In this document: positions 1 through 10,495 of the stretch, piece by piece
Numbering within the stretch: position 1 is the first letter of the stretch
Layout: each line of letters opens with the position of its first letter
Source of the DNA: Xanthostigma xanthostigma
Lineage: Eukaryota; Arthropoda; Insecta; Raphidioptera; Raphidiidae
Reading direction: 5' to 3'
DNA: 64,000 nucleotides
Assembly (NCBI GenBank): GCA_963575645.1
Contig: OY754467.1
Location: forward strand, 39,863,108 to 39,927,107
Notes under the pieces: model-generated
What the model was told of the DNA's origin: nothing
The model's input: only the letters and a program-made list of their open reading frames with translations
Databases searched by the model: none
Translations under genes and position numbers: made by a program

Positions 1-791
1 TGAAATAAGAATTTGGAGTAGCTTCCAGACAGAGTCGCCTCAAAAGTGTAATTCGCTGACGTGAAATCGTATTGTGGAAAAGAGCTCTAAAGTCTAAACA
101 TTTATTATAATGAATTAACAGAAATATGGACGTTAACTGGAATTTGCATCAATACCTACTAGAAACATGCACAAGACAATTTTGAGAACATCTGAGACTT
201 TTTATTGAAGACGATGACTTCAGTGCATTTTATTTGAATCCTTCAATCACTGAAGCTATCGTCTTCAACAAGAACCTTTATTCAGACTGTTTTTTTTTTT
301 AATTTATAATTAATGGGGGTCAACTTGTCCCCGGGAGCACTGCAGCCTTTAGAGCCTATCTTCCCATCTCTTGAATCACCCGGTCCCTGTCCCTTGTACA
401 GTCCGTAGACTGGGTGGTTGATATAATCTTCCGGACTCATTCTTGATTGTCTATAGATTATCTGTCTTCTACGATCCAAAGCCTTGCATTCGCACAGAAT
501 ATTGTACTCTGTTTCTGTCTCCTTATTGTACTGTCTGCACTTTCAGTTCCCGTTAAACAGTCTCATTCAGACTATAATAATATGTCTGATCAATTAAAAA
601 TACAGCTTTAGAAGCCAGTACAAAAAATCGAAGTCAGAGTCACTCATGATATCATCATAGTACAGCTGCAACTCTTTCACGATCGGGATCCACGACGAAC
701 GACATCGAAACATCGGGAGAAATACGGATCCACTATATAGGTACAGCCCAAACCAACCGTGAAATAAGAAAATTCATAAAAATATATTTAC

Positions 792-1002
792 TGAATGAGT
801 GTCTGTGAAGAACATCATTTGGCCGAATTTTGTAGATTTCGATAATCCTAGCCATCTTATCGGTCAAATGTCTGACAATGTACATTTGACATGAGTATGG
901 TATGTAAATGTCCTTGAAGTACTCATCGTATGATTCAATGTCGTGATTCAGTATCATCCATTTGCTTCTTTGTATTTGCAATGTATCATTATAGGTCATA
1001 AC
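792..1002 (-). CDS. IR-A exon b (N-terminal region, part 2)
   Basis: This 211-nt exon has the same length as exon b of IR-B and IR-C. It encodes VMTYNDTLQIQRSKWMILNH and continues to a conserved HRHSF end. The acceptor AG is at 1003-1004 and the donor is ATTCA|GTAAAT. The open frame beyond the donor is intron read-through. Confidence 0.88.
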
Positions 1003-2583
1003 CTTAAAGAGCGCACTTATTATTTGGTGTTGGTATTTACAGTGCAGTGTAAAAGATCGCGCACACCTGTCAAGCACATACCTGCACGACCTGCATAGCA
1101 CAAACCAGCTTTTATTGCAGGTTTCGTAATGTACGGTAAACATTTTGCAGTTTTCAAGTAGCTTTATGAATGAAAATTAATTCATGAAAACGACACATAA
1201 CTAACACGGCTGGACAGAAATTGCAGGCGACCGACTGACGGTCGCTGCTTGCTACTGGTTGCAGGTACTGGCCTAATGTGCGCTACTCTGTTAAAAAACA
1301 TACCTTCTCGAACAGGTTCTTTTGCTCTGTGCTGGTGCTGGTCGTACAGGCAAGAGTGCGTGGTCTTTAATACGTAAGATGACTGTTTACTCAGATTCTC
1401 AGCAAATTTAATAAGCGAAATAATATGTTTTATTAAACATTGGAAATGGTTATATTACGCATTTAAAATGATTATTAAGCATCCCTAAAATGCTAAAGAA
1501 GCTTGTAATAATGCTTACGCCGCAAGTCTTTATATAAGTGCTTTGAGCATTATTGCAAATACTAAGTTCTCAATACGGGTTAGCTTAGGTATATAAGTGT
1601 TTCTTGTGATCTACAAGAATTTAAAACGCAAACCACTTATATTATGATTAAAAACTTCTATGAAATTGAGAAAGAAATCGCAGGTATGTGGACAAAAATA
1701 AATATAAGTAATATTAGCCGTTACTCGCGGCTCCGCACGCAATTGAGACGAAACACGGATGCGTTCCTATTATTTGGCATAGTTACTCGTTTTTCGACGT
1801 AGACCTTACCTACTAATAAATTTCCAAATTGATGACATTCACTTGATCAACATCCTGACAAACCTTGAAAATGACACCCATGTTGATTTTTAGATTATTT
1901 ACCTCTTTTCACCCTCTGAAGTGGTTGTTTTTGAAAAAAGCATGAAGCACGTTGTTGACAAGAGTAACCCTGCGCATTTTCGAATTGATACATCTATCTT
2001 ATGTGATTTCTCCATGCAAATTTTGAATCCCCGTTACACCCTTTTAGAGGACGAATTTTCAAAAAACTGTTCTTAGCGAATGCCTGCGTCATAATAACTA
2101 TCAGTATGCCAAATTTCAGCCCAATGCGTCCAGTGGTTAGATTAAAAAAACTTCTATAAAATTGACCTTACTGCGATTTTTTTTCAATATTGTTATCATG
2201 ATTGAAACAATATTTAATATAAATCTGCTATACTTGAATTTGTCTTTCTGTCTGTAAATTGATCAGAAACCTTTCGTCATAACGAAACGCATATAAAGCG
2301 GGATGAGGAACTTATTAAAAATTCTTGGGGTCGACGTTAAAGAGCGTATTATCCGGGATGTTGTATTATACGGGTTTTACTATATTTTGTTTTCTCACTG
2401 TTTCTAAGTATTCTCTGACGACGTCGTCTGCATTCACAATGACAAACAATCTTCTACCTCTGTCGTATGCTTTCATATCGTCTACTAAGGTTTTCAGGCT
2501 GTCTAAATTAATCACATTTGTGTTTATGTGATTTAATGATAACAATTTGTACAGTTGCTCTACGCCATAATGAGAGTCTGCAT
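792..2583 (-). CDS. IR-A: Ir75-like ionotropic receptor, 5' exons only (gene runs off the left edge)
   Basis: Two exons of an antennal ionotropic receptor (a ligand-gated channel derived from ionotropic glutamate receptors) are visible: exon a at 2399-2583 and exon b at 792-1002. They encode most of the extracellular N-terminal region. Splicing is phase 0: the donor follows the Glu-Thr codons and the acceptor precedes Val-Met-Thr-Tyr. The encoded peptides are identical to those of IR-B. I counted eight nucleotide differences over 396 nt, all synonymous, so this paralogue is young and constrained. Exon c should lie just left of base 1, because in IR-B it ends 79 bp beyond the equivalent position. 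The start-codon exon was not found. Family assignment rests on homology to the complete neighbouring paralogues. Confidence 0.85.
1670..2140. mobile_element. SINE/LINE-like insertion private to the left duplicate
   Basis: The block is absent from the corresponding stretch of the right duplicate (about 18600-19010, where the two copies are otherwise dissimilar). It is flanked by an imperfect direct repeat of about 23 bp (1647-1669 and 2141-2165, beginning ATTAAAAA and containing CTTCTAT). This is consistent with target-primed insertion. I found no coding sequence or promoter box that names the family. Confidence 0.45.
2399..2583 (-). CDS. IR-A exon a (N-terminal region, part 1)
   Basis: The exon is 185 nt, the same length as in IR-B and IR-C. 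The encoded DADSHYGVEQLYKLLSLNHI and the rest of the exon are the same peptide as IR-B. The bases before the exon read TTTTCAG in this copy and TTGCAG in IR-B. The one-base length change would break the reading frame upstream but keeps a splice acceptor. This supports a 3' splice site here rather than translation starting a few codons upstream. The donor is ACA|GTGAGA. Confidence 0.85.
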
Positions 2584-2655
2584 CTGAAAATTAATAATAA
2601 CTCGTACATATTAATAACGTTTTAGATCTATAAATTATTATCGGTCAGTGAAAAT

Positions 2656-3172
2656 TTGTCATGCAGAGTGCTCGTCGGCAAAAATTTTATTGACACATAC
2701 TCTCGCCAAACTTTGTATATGGCTTCATTAGGCCTAGTCTGAAACATATTTCCTCTATGACTTTTCTTGATTTTGGGGCGTTTTCCCTCTAAATTTTCCG
2801 AAAGATGTCGTTTTGACGACATGTAAAAATTTATAGATACTAATAACATGAACCATTTAAAATGTCTGACACCTCGAATATGTCGAACTTATTCGAGGTG
2901 TCAGACATTTTAAATGGTTGGTGTTATTTGTCAGAGAACATTATTTTAGCGTTTTGGTTGAAGTTTTTAAGCTATTCAATTAAAAAAACAAACAGTATCT
3001 ATAAATTTTTACATGTCGTCAAAACGATATCTTTCGGAAAATTTAGAGGGAAAACGCCCCAAAATCAAGAAAAGTCATAGAGGAAATATGTGTCAGACTA
3101 GGCCTAATGAAGCCATATACAAAGTTTGGGGAGAGTATGTGTCAATAAAATTTTTGCCGACGGGCACTCTGA
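2656..3172. mobile_element. Large imperfect palindrome, about 0.5 kb fold-back insertion private to the left duplicate
   Basis: Two arms (about 2656-2885 and 2888-3172) are inverted copies meeting at a perfect centre around the sequence GACACCTCGAATA. The outer ends are GTCATGCAGAGTGC and its diverged inverse. The right duplicate lacks the block: its sequence passes directly from CGGTCAGTGAAAA to the GTGTACCAACG flank. Each arm can be read as a peptide starting MSSKR.LSENLEGKRPKIKK, so an unidentified coding fragment seems to have been inverted and duplicated. I do not recognise the protein. Confidence 0.6.
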
Positions 3173-3649
3173 CTAGAATGTGCCAACGTTTTAAAAAACT
3201 ATACAATAGAGAAAAAAAATGTATTTTTAGGCCTACCTGTTTCAGAAATTGCGTTCTTCACTATTATATAAATAAAGTCTGTTTGTAAAACACTGGATAA
3301 ATTTATTATAAGTTGCGTGTACCATATTAGTTGAACCATTGTCTAAGTACAGAGTGATCAGGAAGTTAAGGTTTTCTCATTATTGAAATTATACCTTTTA
3401 CAAACGCGTTTTTAAATTATTTATTCGCTAGAACATGCGATAATTACTGAAAAAAATGTTTTGTTTTTTCAGTGAATAATAATTACTTTAATCGATTTAA
3501 ATCACGTATTATGGTGAGCTGATTTATGTTGTTTGTAGGTTTGAATTTTACAAATAATGTTGTTATAAAAACTCGTAACTCGTCAAACAATGAAGAATTA
3601 GCGTAATTTTTTCTAACTATCCTATTGAATCATAGAGCAAAACTACATA

Positions 3650-4062
3650 TCTATATATAAAAATCTCTCGACACAATTTTGGTCGCGCTAATCTCCGAAA
3701 CCACTAAACCGACTTTAATTAAATTTTGTAAATGTGTCTTGCTTGGACCAACTTACGCTATAGGATAGTTTTTATTAAATATTTTGTACAAAATGACGGC
3801 ATTTTCTCAAAAAACCTGTTTTAGTAAGATGTAACGACATCTGATCGAAATTACTCAAAGCTATTAGTTCAGAAGCAACAAAAAAGACTGTTTTAGTACC
3901 AATTAGCGACATCTGATAGAATTCGCTCAAAGCTATTAGTTCAGAATCAAATCTGGTATAATTTGCTCAAAGCTAATTAGTTCAGACGCCGGGCCGCAAA
4001 ACTAAATACATTTTGCAGAAGTTATGTATCGCACCCGGATGAAACCGGGACGGGCCGCTTGT
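3650..4062 (+). mobile_element. Helitron-like non-autonomous copy (family A)
   Basis: The copy starts with TATATATAAAAATCTC, has a block containing GCGCTAATCTCCGAAACC, and ends in a CCCGG..GAAACCGGGACGGGCCGCT hairpin. The same layout recurs at 5560-5935, 20970-21710, 26300-26712, 46556-46976 and 46978-47343, with a partial copy at 8150-8420. No coding capacity is visible. The short 3' palindrome before a CT-rich terminus is a Helitron-type feature, but insertion between A and T was not proven for this copy. Confidence 0.5.
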
Positions 4063-4939
4063 CTATTATATTTACTTTTTTTGAAACTTTAATAGTAAAT
4101 TAAATACGACGCTCTGCGAACTGTCGGCTTTTGACCTATTGTCGCGTCGACTCATTCTTGTGATAATATAACTGTATGTATATAACAACTCCGAATAATT
4201 GTTTTTTTTGAAGCAGAAATACTCGTATTTCGAAATTTTACCACTTTACGTCCTTTTTGTTTGCCGTAATGACAAAATAACAACTCGAAACACAACACTT
4301 TATGAATAACGAATTTTAAAAACGCTAATAAACACGGTTTAAGACAATATAAACAACCAATGAAACGCCTTTGTCTGTCAAAAAACAATTTCTTACGTTT
4401 TTACACGTTGACATCACACAAATGAATACGTTTGGTGTCACTTGAATTATGAAAATGGGGATTTTTTAAATTTTTAATTAAAAAAAAAAATCAAACTAAC
4501 TGGATTCAGATCGTCATTAAACATGACTAAATATTTTAATGGAGCCCATTTCAAATATAAAGTAGTCTGTTAACAGTTTAAAAGTTTTGTTGTTTTGTGA
4601 TTTGTATGTTACTTCCAGAACTAAAATATCCATTTTACTATTTTTTTTAATAAAGCAATGTCAACAATACAAATAATTTTAAAAAGAAAATAACAACAAA
4701 AGAACTGTGTAAACGATACATGTATAATCGATGTCGAAGGTTATATCTGTTATTTTTTTAACAATTTTATAAGGTATACTTACATTTTTGTTTACACACG
4801 CGACTAATTCTTTCCGTCAACAACTATACAATTTATGGTATAAGGTTAGTTACTTTATAAATTAAATAAACACTTAAAAATAAATCCACCCAAAACAACT
4901 ACCCCCCTTCAGTCTTCGGTTGCTTAAAAAATATCAAAT
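4063..4939. other. AT-rich spacer shared with the right duplicate, no gene seen
   Basis: The stretch matches about 21715-22400 and 24337-25900. It holds the intact empty sites of the hAT element at 22408 (ATCCATTT near 4629) and of the TA-flanked element at 24416 (near 4713). No exon or structured RNA was recognised. Confidence 0.6.
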
Positions 4940-4950
4940 AATTGTATATA

Positions 4951-5173
4951 CAATAAATAAAAATATCGACCAGTTTTTCAGACAAATATATTAACAAAAA
5001 ATATAAAAATCAATACATTTACGTTTTGGTCCGGATTTGGATTTTCTTCAGAAATATGTAATTTAAAAAATATAATATATATATATATTTTTTGTTAATA
5101 TATATGTCTGAAAAATTGGTCGATAGTTTTATTTATTGAAGAATCCTAATCAGACGTTAATCAAAGATTTAAA
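4951..5173. mobile_element. Penelope-like fold-back element (left duplicate only)
   Basis: The element is bounded by an 11-bp target duplication AATTGTATATA (4940-4950 and 5174-5184). The right duplicate has the unoccupied site near 25955. It is a fold-back: CAATAAATAAAA..TCGACCAGTTTTTCAGACA at one end is repeated inverted near the other. The minus strand contains CTGAAGAA, a stem-like ATCC..GGA and AAAACG, a decayed relative of the ribozyme-like core seen more clearly at 48598 and 50778. Confidence 0.65.
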
Positions 5174-5207
5174 AATTGTATATATACCTACTTATATCAA
5201 TATAATA

Positions 5208-5460
5208 TCTATAGGTACTAATATTATAAAGAGGTATAAAGTTTGGATGTAGAAGGTTATCTCCGAAACTGCTCATCCGATTTCAATTTTTTTTCACCAG
5301 TATTTAGAATGGACCTTCAGAATGCACATATTCTATATATTATCGCGTTAAAATAAAAGTGCTTTTCGTGGAGACCAATTTTGCAATATAAGTCGACGAA
5401 AAACGGCGACAACTGCAAATAAAAGTAGGTATCTGATATTTATGACCGCGTTGGGGACTG
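5208..5460 (+). mobile_element. Helitron-like non-autonomous copy (family B), partial
   Basis: It begins ACTAATATTATAAAGAGG and continues with GGATGTAGAAGG..ATCTCCGAAACTGC. Related copies are at 7452-8160 (reverse, interrupted by a hAT), 22000-22230 (reverse) and 25981-26215. The orthologous position in the right duplicate is 25981, so it predates the duplication. Confidence 0.5.
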
Positions 5461-5481
5461 CTGTAGTGCTGTAAAATGTTA

Positions 5482-5567
5482 AGAAATAAGAAAATTCATA
5501 AGATAATATTTACTGAATGAGTGTCTGTGAAGAACATTTGGCCGAATTTTTTATAGATTTTGATAAC
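5482..5567 (-). pseudogene. Relic of an Ir75-like exon b 3' end
   Basis: About 86 bp match the end of exon b plus the start of its intron in IR-A (764-845) and IR-B. The match includes the TTTACTGAATGAGTGTCTGT donor region and the ATCATTTGG-type codons, here with a 3-bp loss and several substitutions. The relic lies on the minus strand inside Helitron-like sequence. The equivalent place in the right duplicate (near 26265) lacks it. It has no open continuation and is a captured or converted gene fragment. Confidence 0.7.
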
Positions 5568-5935
5568 CGATTTTTATGAAATTTTGTAAATGTGTTTTGC
5601 TTGGTCCAACTCAGACTATAGGATAGTTTTTATTGAATATTTTGTACATCATTATGGTGTTTTCTAAAAAAAAAAACTGTTTTAGTAACACGCGGCGACA
5701 TCTGGTAGAATTTGTTCAAAGCTATTAGTTCAGAAACAAACAAAAAAATACCGTTTTAGTACCTATAGTAGCGACATCTGATAGAATTCGCTCAAAGCTA
5801 TTAGTTCAGAAGCAAATCTGGTAGAATTTGCTCAAAGCTATTAGTACAGACGCCGGGCCGTAAACGAAATACATTTTACAGAATTATATCTATCGCACCC
5901 GGATGAAATCGGGATGGACCGCTAGTATACCTATA
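5560..5935 (+). mobile_element. Helitron-like copy (family A)
   Basis: The copy contains family A body sequence and ends with CGCACCCGGATGAAATCGGG followed by ATGGACCGCT. Its counterpart in the right duplicate is 26300-26712. Its 5' part is replaced by the exon relic described at 5482. Confidence 0.5.
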
Positions 5936-7451
5936 AATGTCTATTTCAATTATAATTTATGTCAGAAGTCATGACATATTATTATATGAGTAGGTACTAA
6001 CCTGTGAAATTCAAGTTTAAGAAGATTATTTCCGAAAATCAGAGCATCTACTTTTGTAAAGAAATTATTTTATACTTTTTAGTTCGTTTTAAAAACGTGG
6101 TACTTATATTAAAATTTTTATTTCTTTTATTTCCACAGTTTCTTGTATTGTCATCTAATTCTGAGTTAATTTAAAAATTTCAGGTCTCTATCTCATCCGG
6201 AAGTTAGTTTAAAATCAATTTCAAAATTCCACCCGGACAGACATATAAGAAAGCACAATAAATGTTTATTTATACATTTTTATTACTCCTGGTTGTAGAT
6301 AGCATTTGTTGAAAATCATTTATGTTCGTATAGTGAGAAATGTTTTAGTGACGTCAGTCATATTCATAACATTAAAGCAATCGGAATTTTCCGTATAATT
6401 GTATTAATTGTGTTAAATTACGAACAGCCAATGTATGATGATTCGATGGCTATTTTCAAATAAACAATAAGCATTTAGTAAAGTACACACTTTTAATTTT
6501 CAAGTTATTTCTGTAAACTAGTACATACATAAATATTACTCCAATGTAGACTGTTTTTTATGTTAGTTTTTTTTAATTTACCCCCTTTAAAATAGCCACA
6601 TTTAATGCGCAAAATTTAACACTAGTGCGTAAAGTAAAACAAACAAATTCAATAGTAACTTTCATAGGCTATCTATAATCGACTATTAAAAGTGGTGTAT
6701 GCCACACAATTTAAATACCAAAAATTTTGAAAATATACTGAAAATGAAGTGAAAAGCAGCTATTTTATAGAGGTATGAACACATATAAACATACGAAGCT
6801 TAGGTATAAATCATCTTAGTAAAAAACACGAAAACTTGCAAGGTGAAAACTTGGCATCTTTTTAGATCCCAATGCTTTTTGTATTGAATATTGAACTTGG
6901 CTCCCTTTTTCACATTTATGTTTTTGATGGGATATATATTTCGGGTGCAATAATATCATCATTCGTGTCGGTAAAAACTCACTGGCGCCCGTTTTAACAT
7001 AATATCACTTCTCATCTTAATATACTAAATTACGTCCTTGATACATAACATACCATTTTTAATGTTTATGTAGCATAAACGGCTGTCGAAAGGGTTGAAC
7101 AATCAGAATCTAATCTTTTCTTGGACATGATTTTCGACCCTATCATCATATTTAACATATTTTACTTACGGAACAAGGAATTAAAAATAAAAACTGAAAT
7201 TTTATAATGTTTCATAGTCGTTCATTTTAAAACTGTTTTTGTGATAAAGGCCTTAGTTGCTGATTCACTTATTTTGTTTTTTAAAATAAAAAAAAAACTC
7301 TTGAGCGTTTGACATAAATTACTTTATTGAAGTCTAATGTGAAATTTTTGTGACTAAAATATTTTTTTTAATCTTGATTCAAGTGTGTACTTTTTTATGC
7401 TATCTATTCTTAAAAAAAATTGAAATTAATTAAGTTCTGTTATAATATAAA
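5936..7451. other. Duplication tail and AT-rich spacer, no gene seen
   Basis: Up to about 6785 this matches the right duplicate (about 26713-28105, which carries an extra TIR element at 27218). Beyond 6785 the sequence is unmatched AT-rich DNA. I see no exon of the receptor family and no other coding sequence. Confidence 0.5.
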
Positions 7452-7533
7452 GTATAGCGGCCCGGTCCGGCTTCGTCCGAATTTGTAGATTGCCACTGTT
7501 TTTGGTCGACTTACGTTGTAAAATTGGTCTTCA

Positions 7534-7990
7534 CCTATACCTAAGCAAATTAGGCAATTGCTTAGGGCATCACGTCTCAGGGGGCATCAAGAAGCACCAC
7601 TCAGAAATGAAAAGTAAACCGTGTCACCATTTTTTTTTCTATTTGTCATGTTCTCAAAAATTATATCTATACTGGTATGTCTTTTGAAGTATAAAAATTA
7701 AAAATAAATAATAATTTATTTTTAAAAATGAAATCGAAAAAAACATTATTTCTTAAGGGTTCAATTTTTCTAATTTGAAACTTTTTTCTATTAATTGTAT
7801 AAAAATGCCTAAGTGTTGATTTTATAGACAGCCAAATTTTCAATGAGAGCATTGATTGTAAAATTGAATTTTTTTCCTAAAAATCTATCATTTTTAACTT
7901 TTTTCTATCAATTTGAATTTTTTTATAAACTGAACACATTGGAGATGGGCCCAAAATGCTTAGGGTATCAAGGAGTCTTAATCCGATACT
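7534..7990. mobile_element. hAT-type non-autonomous element inside a family B Helitron-like copy
   Basis: An 8-bp target duplication GGTCTTCA lies at 7526-7533 and 7991-7998. The body is homologous, in inverse order, to the hAT element at 38996-39490 (GCAAATTAGGCAATTGCTTA and GGAGTCTTAATCCG are shared). The left terminus lacks the expected CAGTGCCGGATTAA bases, so one end is truncated. Confidence 0.7.
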
Positions 7991-8789
7991 GGTCTTCACG
8001 AAAAGTGTTTTTATTTTAACGCGACAATATAATAGCATTATGTCCATCATGAAGGTCCATTCTAAATATTGGTGAAAAAAAAAATTGAAATCGGATGAGT
8101 AGTTTTGGAGATTACCTCTTACATCCAAACTGACAAGTTTTACCTCTTTTATAAATTAGTTTAGATACACCTTATTCGTATTGTGTCACGATGTTCATCC
8201 ACACCAATCTCCGAAACCACTGAATCGACTTTAATAAAATTTTGTAAATGAGTCTTCCTTGGTCCAACTTAGACTATAGGAAAGTTTTTATTAAATATTT
8301 TGTACAAAATTACGGTGTTTTGTGAAAAAAAAACTATTTTAGTTATATGTAGCGACGTCTGATAAAATTTAATCCAAGTTATTAGTTCAGAAGCGACATC
8401 TGATAGAATTCGCTTAAATCTTAACTTCGGCGGTAGAGGAGGGTCGAAAAGAATTCGAAATGGTTCGTGTTAATATATGTATAGCGTACAGTGCTTTTGG
8501 AAATAATGACAAATAATGTAGTTACTATTTATTATATTTCATTTCTTTAATATTGAAACAAAAATTAACTCAAATAATTTCAAAAGTAACGACAAGAACA
8601 TGATATTCTAAAATTTCTTAAATAGTTGTGCATTTGATGTTGACTGTATTTTTTTCTTTCGAATATTAGCACTCCATTTAAAATTATACACTGTAACGTT
8701 TTACAACCTTAAGCCATTTTGTCTTGAGCAAATTGTGTAGAAATAATATGTGAATTATTAGATTTTATTTAAAATTGCAAAAAGGTTGA

Positions 8790-10228
8790 TAATGAGTGCG
8801 AGCGAGAGAGGCGAAAAAGCCATGAGTTAATAAAGAACGACACGATGTCTGCCTTCACAGAGAGACGTGTGTATGTTGCGACGAGATAGTCTGTTGGTTT
8901 GAACTGGTCGTGATTCATTGGCTGGAGCGCGGTCGGCGCGCTAGCATCTTGTCGTGGAGACAGATGCTGTGTGAATTTTATATTGCGATTTTGATTACTA
9001 TTTTGTGGCGAATCTTCGTAGGCGTTTTGTGGCTAGGTTTTAGTGGTTGTAAATTTCTAGTTTTGTTGGCGAGTTAGGGCATTCCTCCGCGGATCCTTTT
9101 TTAACACAGAGAATTTGGTTCCGCGCAGAGCGGTCCCAAATTTTAGGTTCTTTTCCACCTTTGATTGTTGTCACCATTATAGAAAATAGATCAACCGTGA
9201 ATTAACAGGCCTGTTGGCACTCTGGATATTAGTGTTGATTTTCTGTCGATTAGGATCAGAGTTTGTTGTAGTTGTTGTGGATCAGGATTCATTCCTGGAA
9301 TTTCTGGAATTTAGTTTTGTTCAGAATTTGTGAGTTTGTCGTGAATTACGCCGCCACGTATCAGTTACGTCATATTATTTACTGCGATCATTACATGCCG
9401 AATGCTATGATTTTGCGTCGATGCCAGCCAATCACTTAATGTTTTGATGCTTGACGATTAATGCGAGCCATAGTTGTGTTTTAATTTGGGCCTTAGGTTA
9501 GTGCGACACGCCGTCTCACCGTATTGAAGTTGATGGGTCAACTTTTATTTAATTTGAATTCGTCGATTAATTGTTTTACGCGTCGATTGTTGTAGATTTA
9601 AGTTGGCACTGAATTTGGTTCAGTGCTGTTGAGTTATTTGTTAGATAATTGTTACGAGTGGCTGTTTAGTCGCAATTAACTATTTGTTTTGTTTTGAATC
9701 TGGCTTTGTTCATTTGTTTTGGGCTAATTTTGTTGGCGTTTGTTTTCTTGTTGATTAGTTTTGGTGGCGATCCATTCTTTGTGAGTGGATCGTTGTTGTT
9801 GTTTGTTGCTATTTATTAAGTTGTTGTTGTTTGTTGTTGTTTTTTCAAGCGTTTTGGGAAACGGTTTTGGAGTGTGGAATTAATTTCCTTGTTGTCAGCG
9901 TGGCACGATAGTCCAGGGGTGGACTCCCTGGATACTCTTATAGTGTGGCTCTTGTGTCCTGGCGCCCTTTTCACCTTTGGTCGGTGGGCCCACACTACTT
10001 TAGTTTTCACCGTCACGTGACAACATTTGTTGTTGTTATTGTGTCGTCCTTGGGTTAATTTATTTAATTTATTTTACCATTATTTAATTAATTCGTGTAA
10101 GTGGTCGGTGGTTGGATACTTACAGCCTTTCTGGCTGTTCCCATCAAGATAATTCTCATTCTCTTGCTGGCTTCGCCCACGCCCCTCGCGCCGCCTGAAC
10201 TACGCTAGCCGCGGCTCTCCTCAGTTGA
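8790..10228. repeat. GC-richer repeat-like block abutting the IR-B stop codon
   Basis: Composition changes abruptly from the AT-rich surroundings. The block has GTTGTTTGTTG-type low-complexity runs, GCGCGGTCGGCGCGC, and an end reading GCCGCGGCTCTCC..GAGGTTACAAC right at the last codons of IR-B. It resembles the long untranslated leader or terminal repeat of a retroelement, but I found no pair of repeats, primer-binding site or protein to prove it. Unassigned. Confidence 0.3.
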
Positions 10229-10230
10229 GG

Positions 10231-10495
10231 TTACAACACATATTCAGAAAATCTGTCGTAATTTGATTTTAAATGTATTGTTTTTTGATTTTTTTTCTTA
10301 TTGTGTCTCCAACAAAAGCACTCCAACAGTAACATTATCAACGCCAAAAAGTAACCCCCTCCTAAAAATACTAAAATTGGAATTATATTTTTAAAACCAA
10401 CTTCTTCAAATTTACTTTTATTATCCTCGTTCAGAAAATAGAACTCATTAAATAGAAGTCTATCAAGTAATCCAGTATTGTACATATCCATTAAC
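10231..10495 (-). CDS. IR-B exon h (last exon: end of S2, M3, cytoplasmic tail)
   Basis: The acceptor TTTTAG|GTTAATGG gives phase 2. It encodes RLMDMYNTGLLDRLLFNEF, the third membrane segment IIPILVFLGGGYFLALIMLL and a charged tail ending EYVL-stop. The terminal codons touch the GC-richer block at 8790-10228, so the original 3' UTR may have been replaced. Confidence 0.88.

Larger units (their letters stand above)
1..6785. repeat. Left copy of a segmental tandem duplication (contains 5' part of IR-A)
   Basis: The window's first bases match the sequence from about 16612, and similarity continues with indels to about 6785, matching about 28105. The copy contains exons a and b of IR-A, their intron, and about 4 kb of upstream DNA. 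Insertions private to this copy are a SINE-like block (1670-2140), a large palindrome (about 2656-3172) and a fold-back element (4951-5173). The true left boundary is outside the window. Boundaries were judged by eye. Confidence 0.88.

Noticed and set aside
9816..10016. Minus-strand ORF with basic residues ending in poly-Thr/Gln
   Set aside because: It sits in low-complexity GTTGTT sequence and resembles no known retroelement protein.
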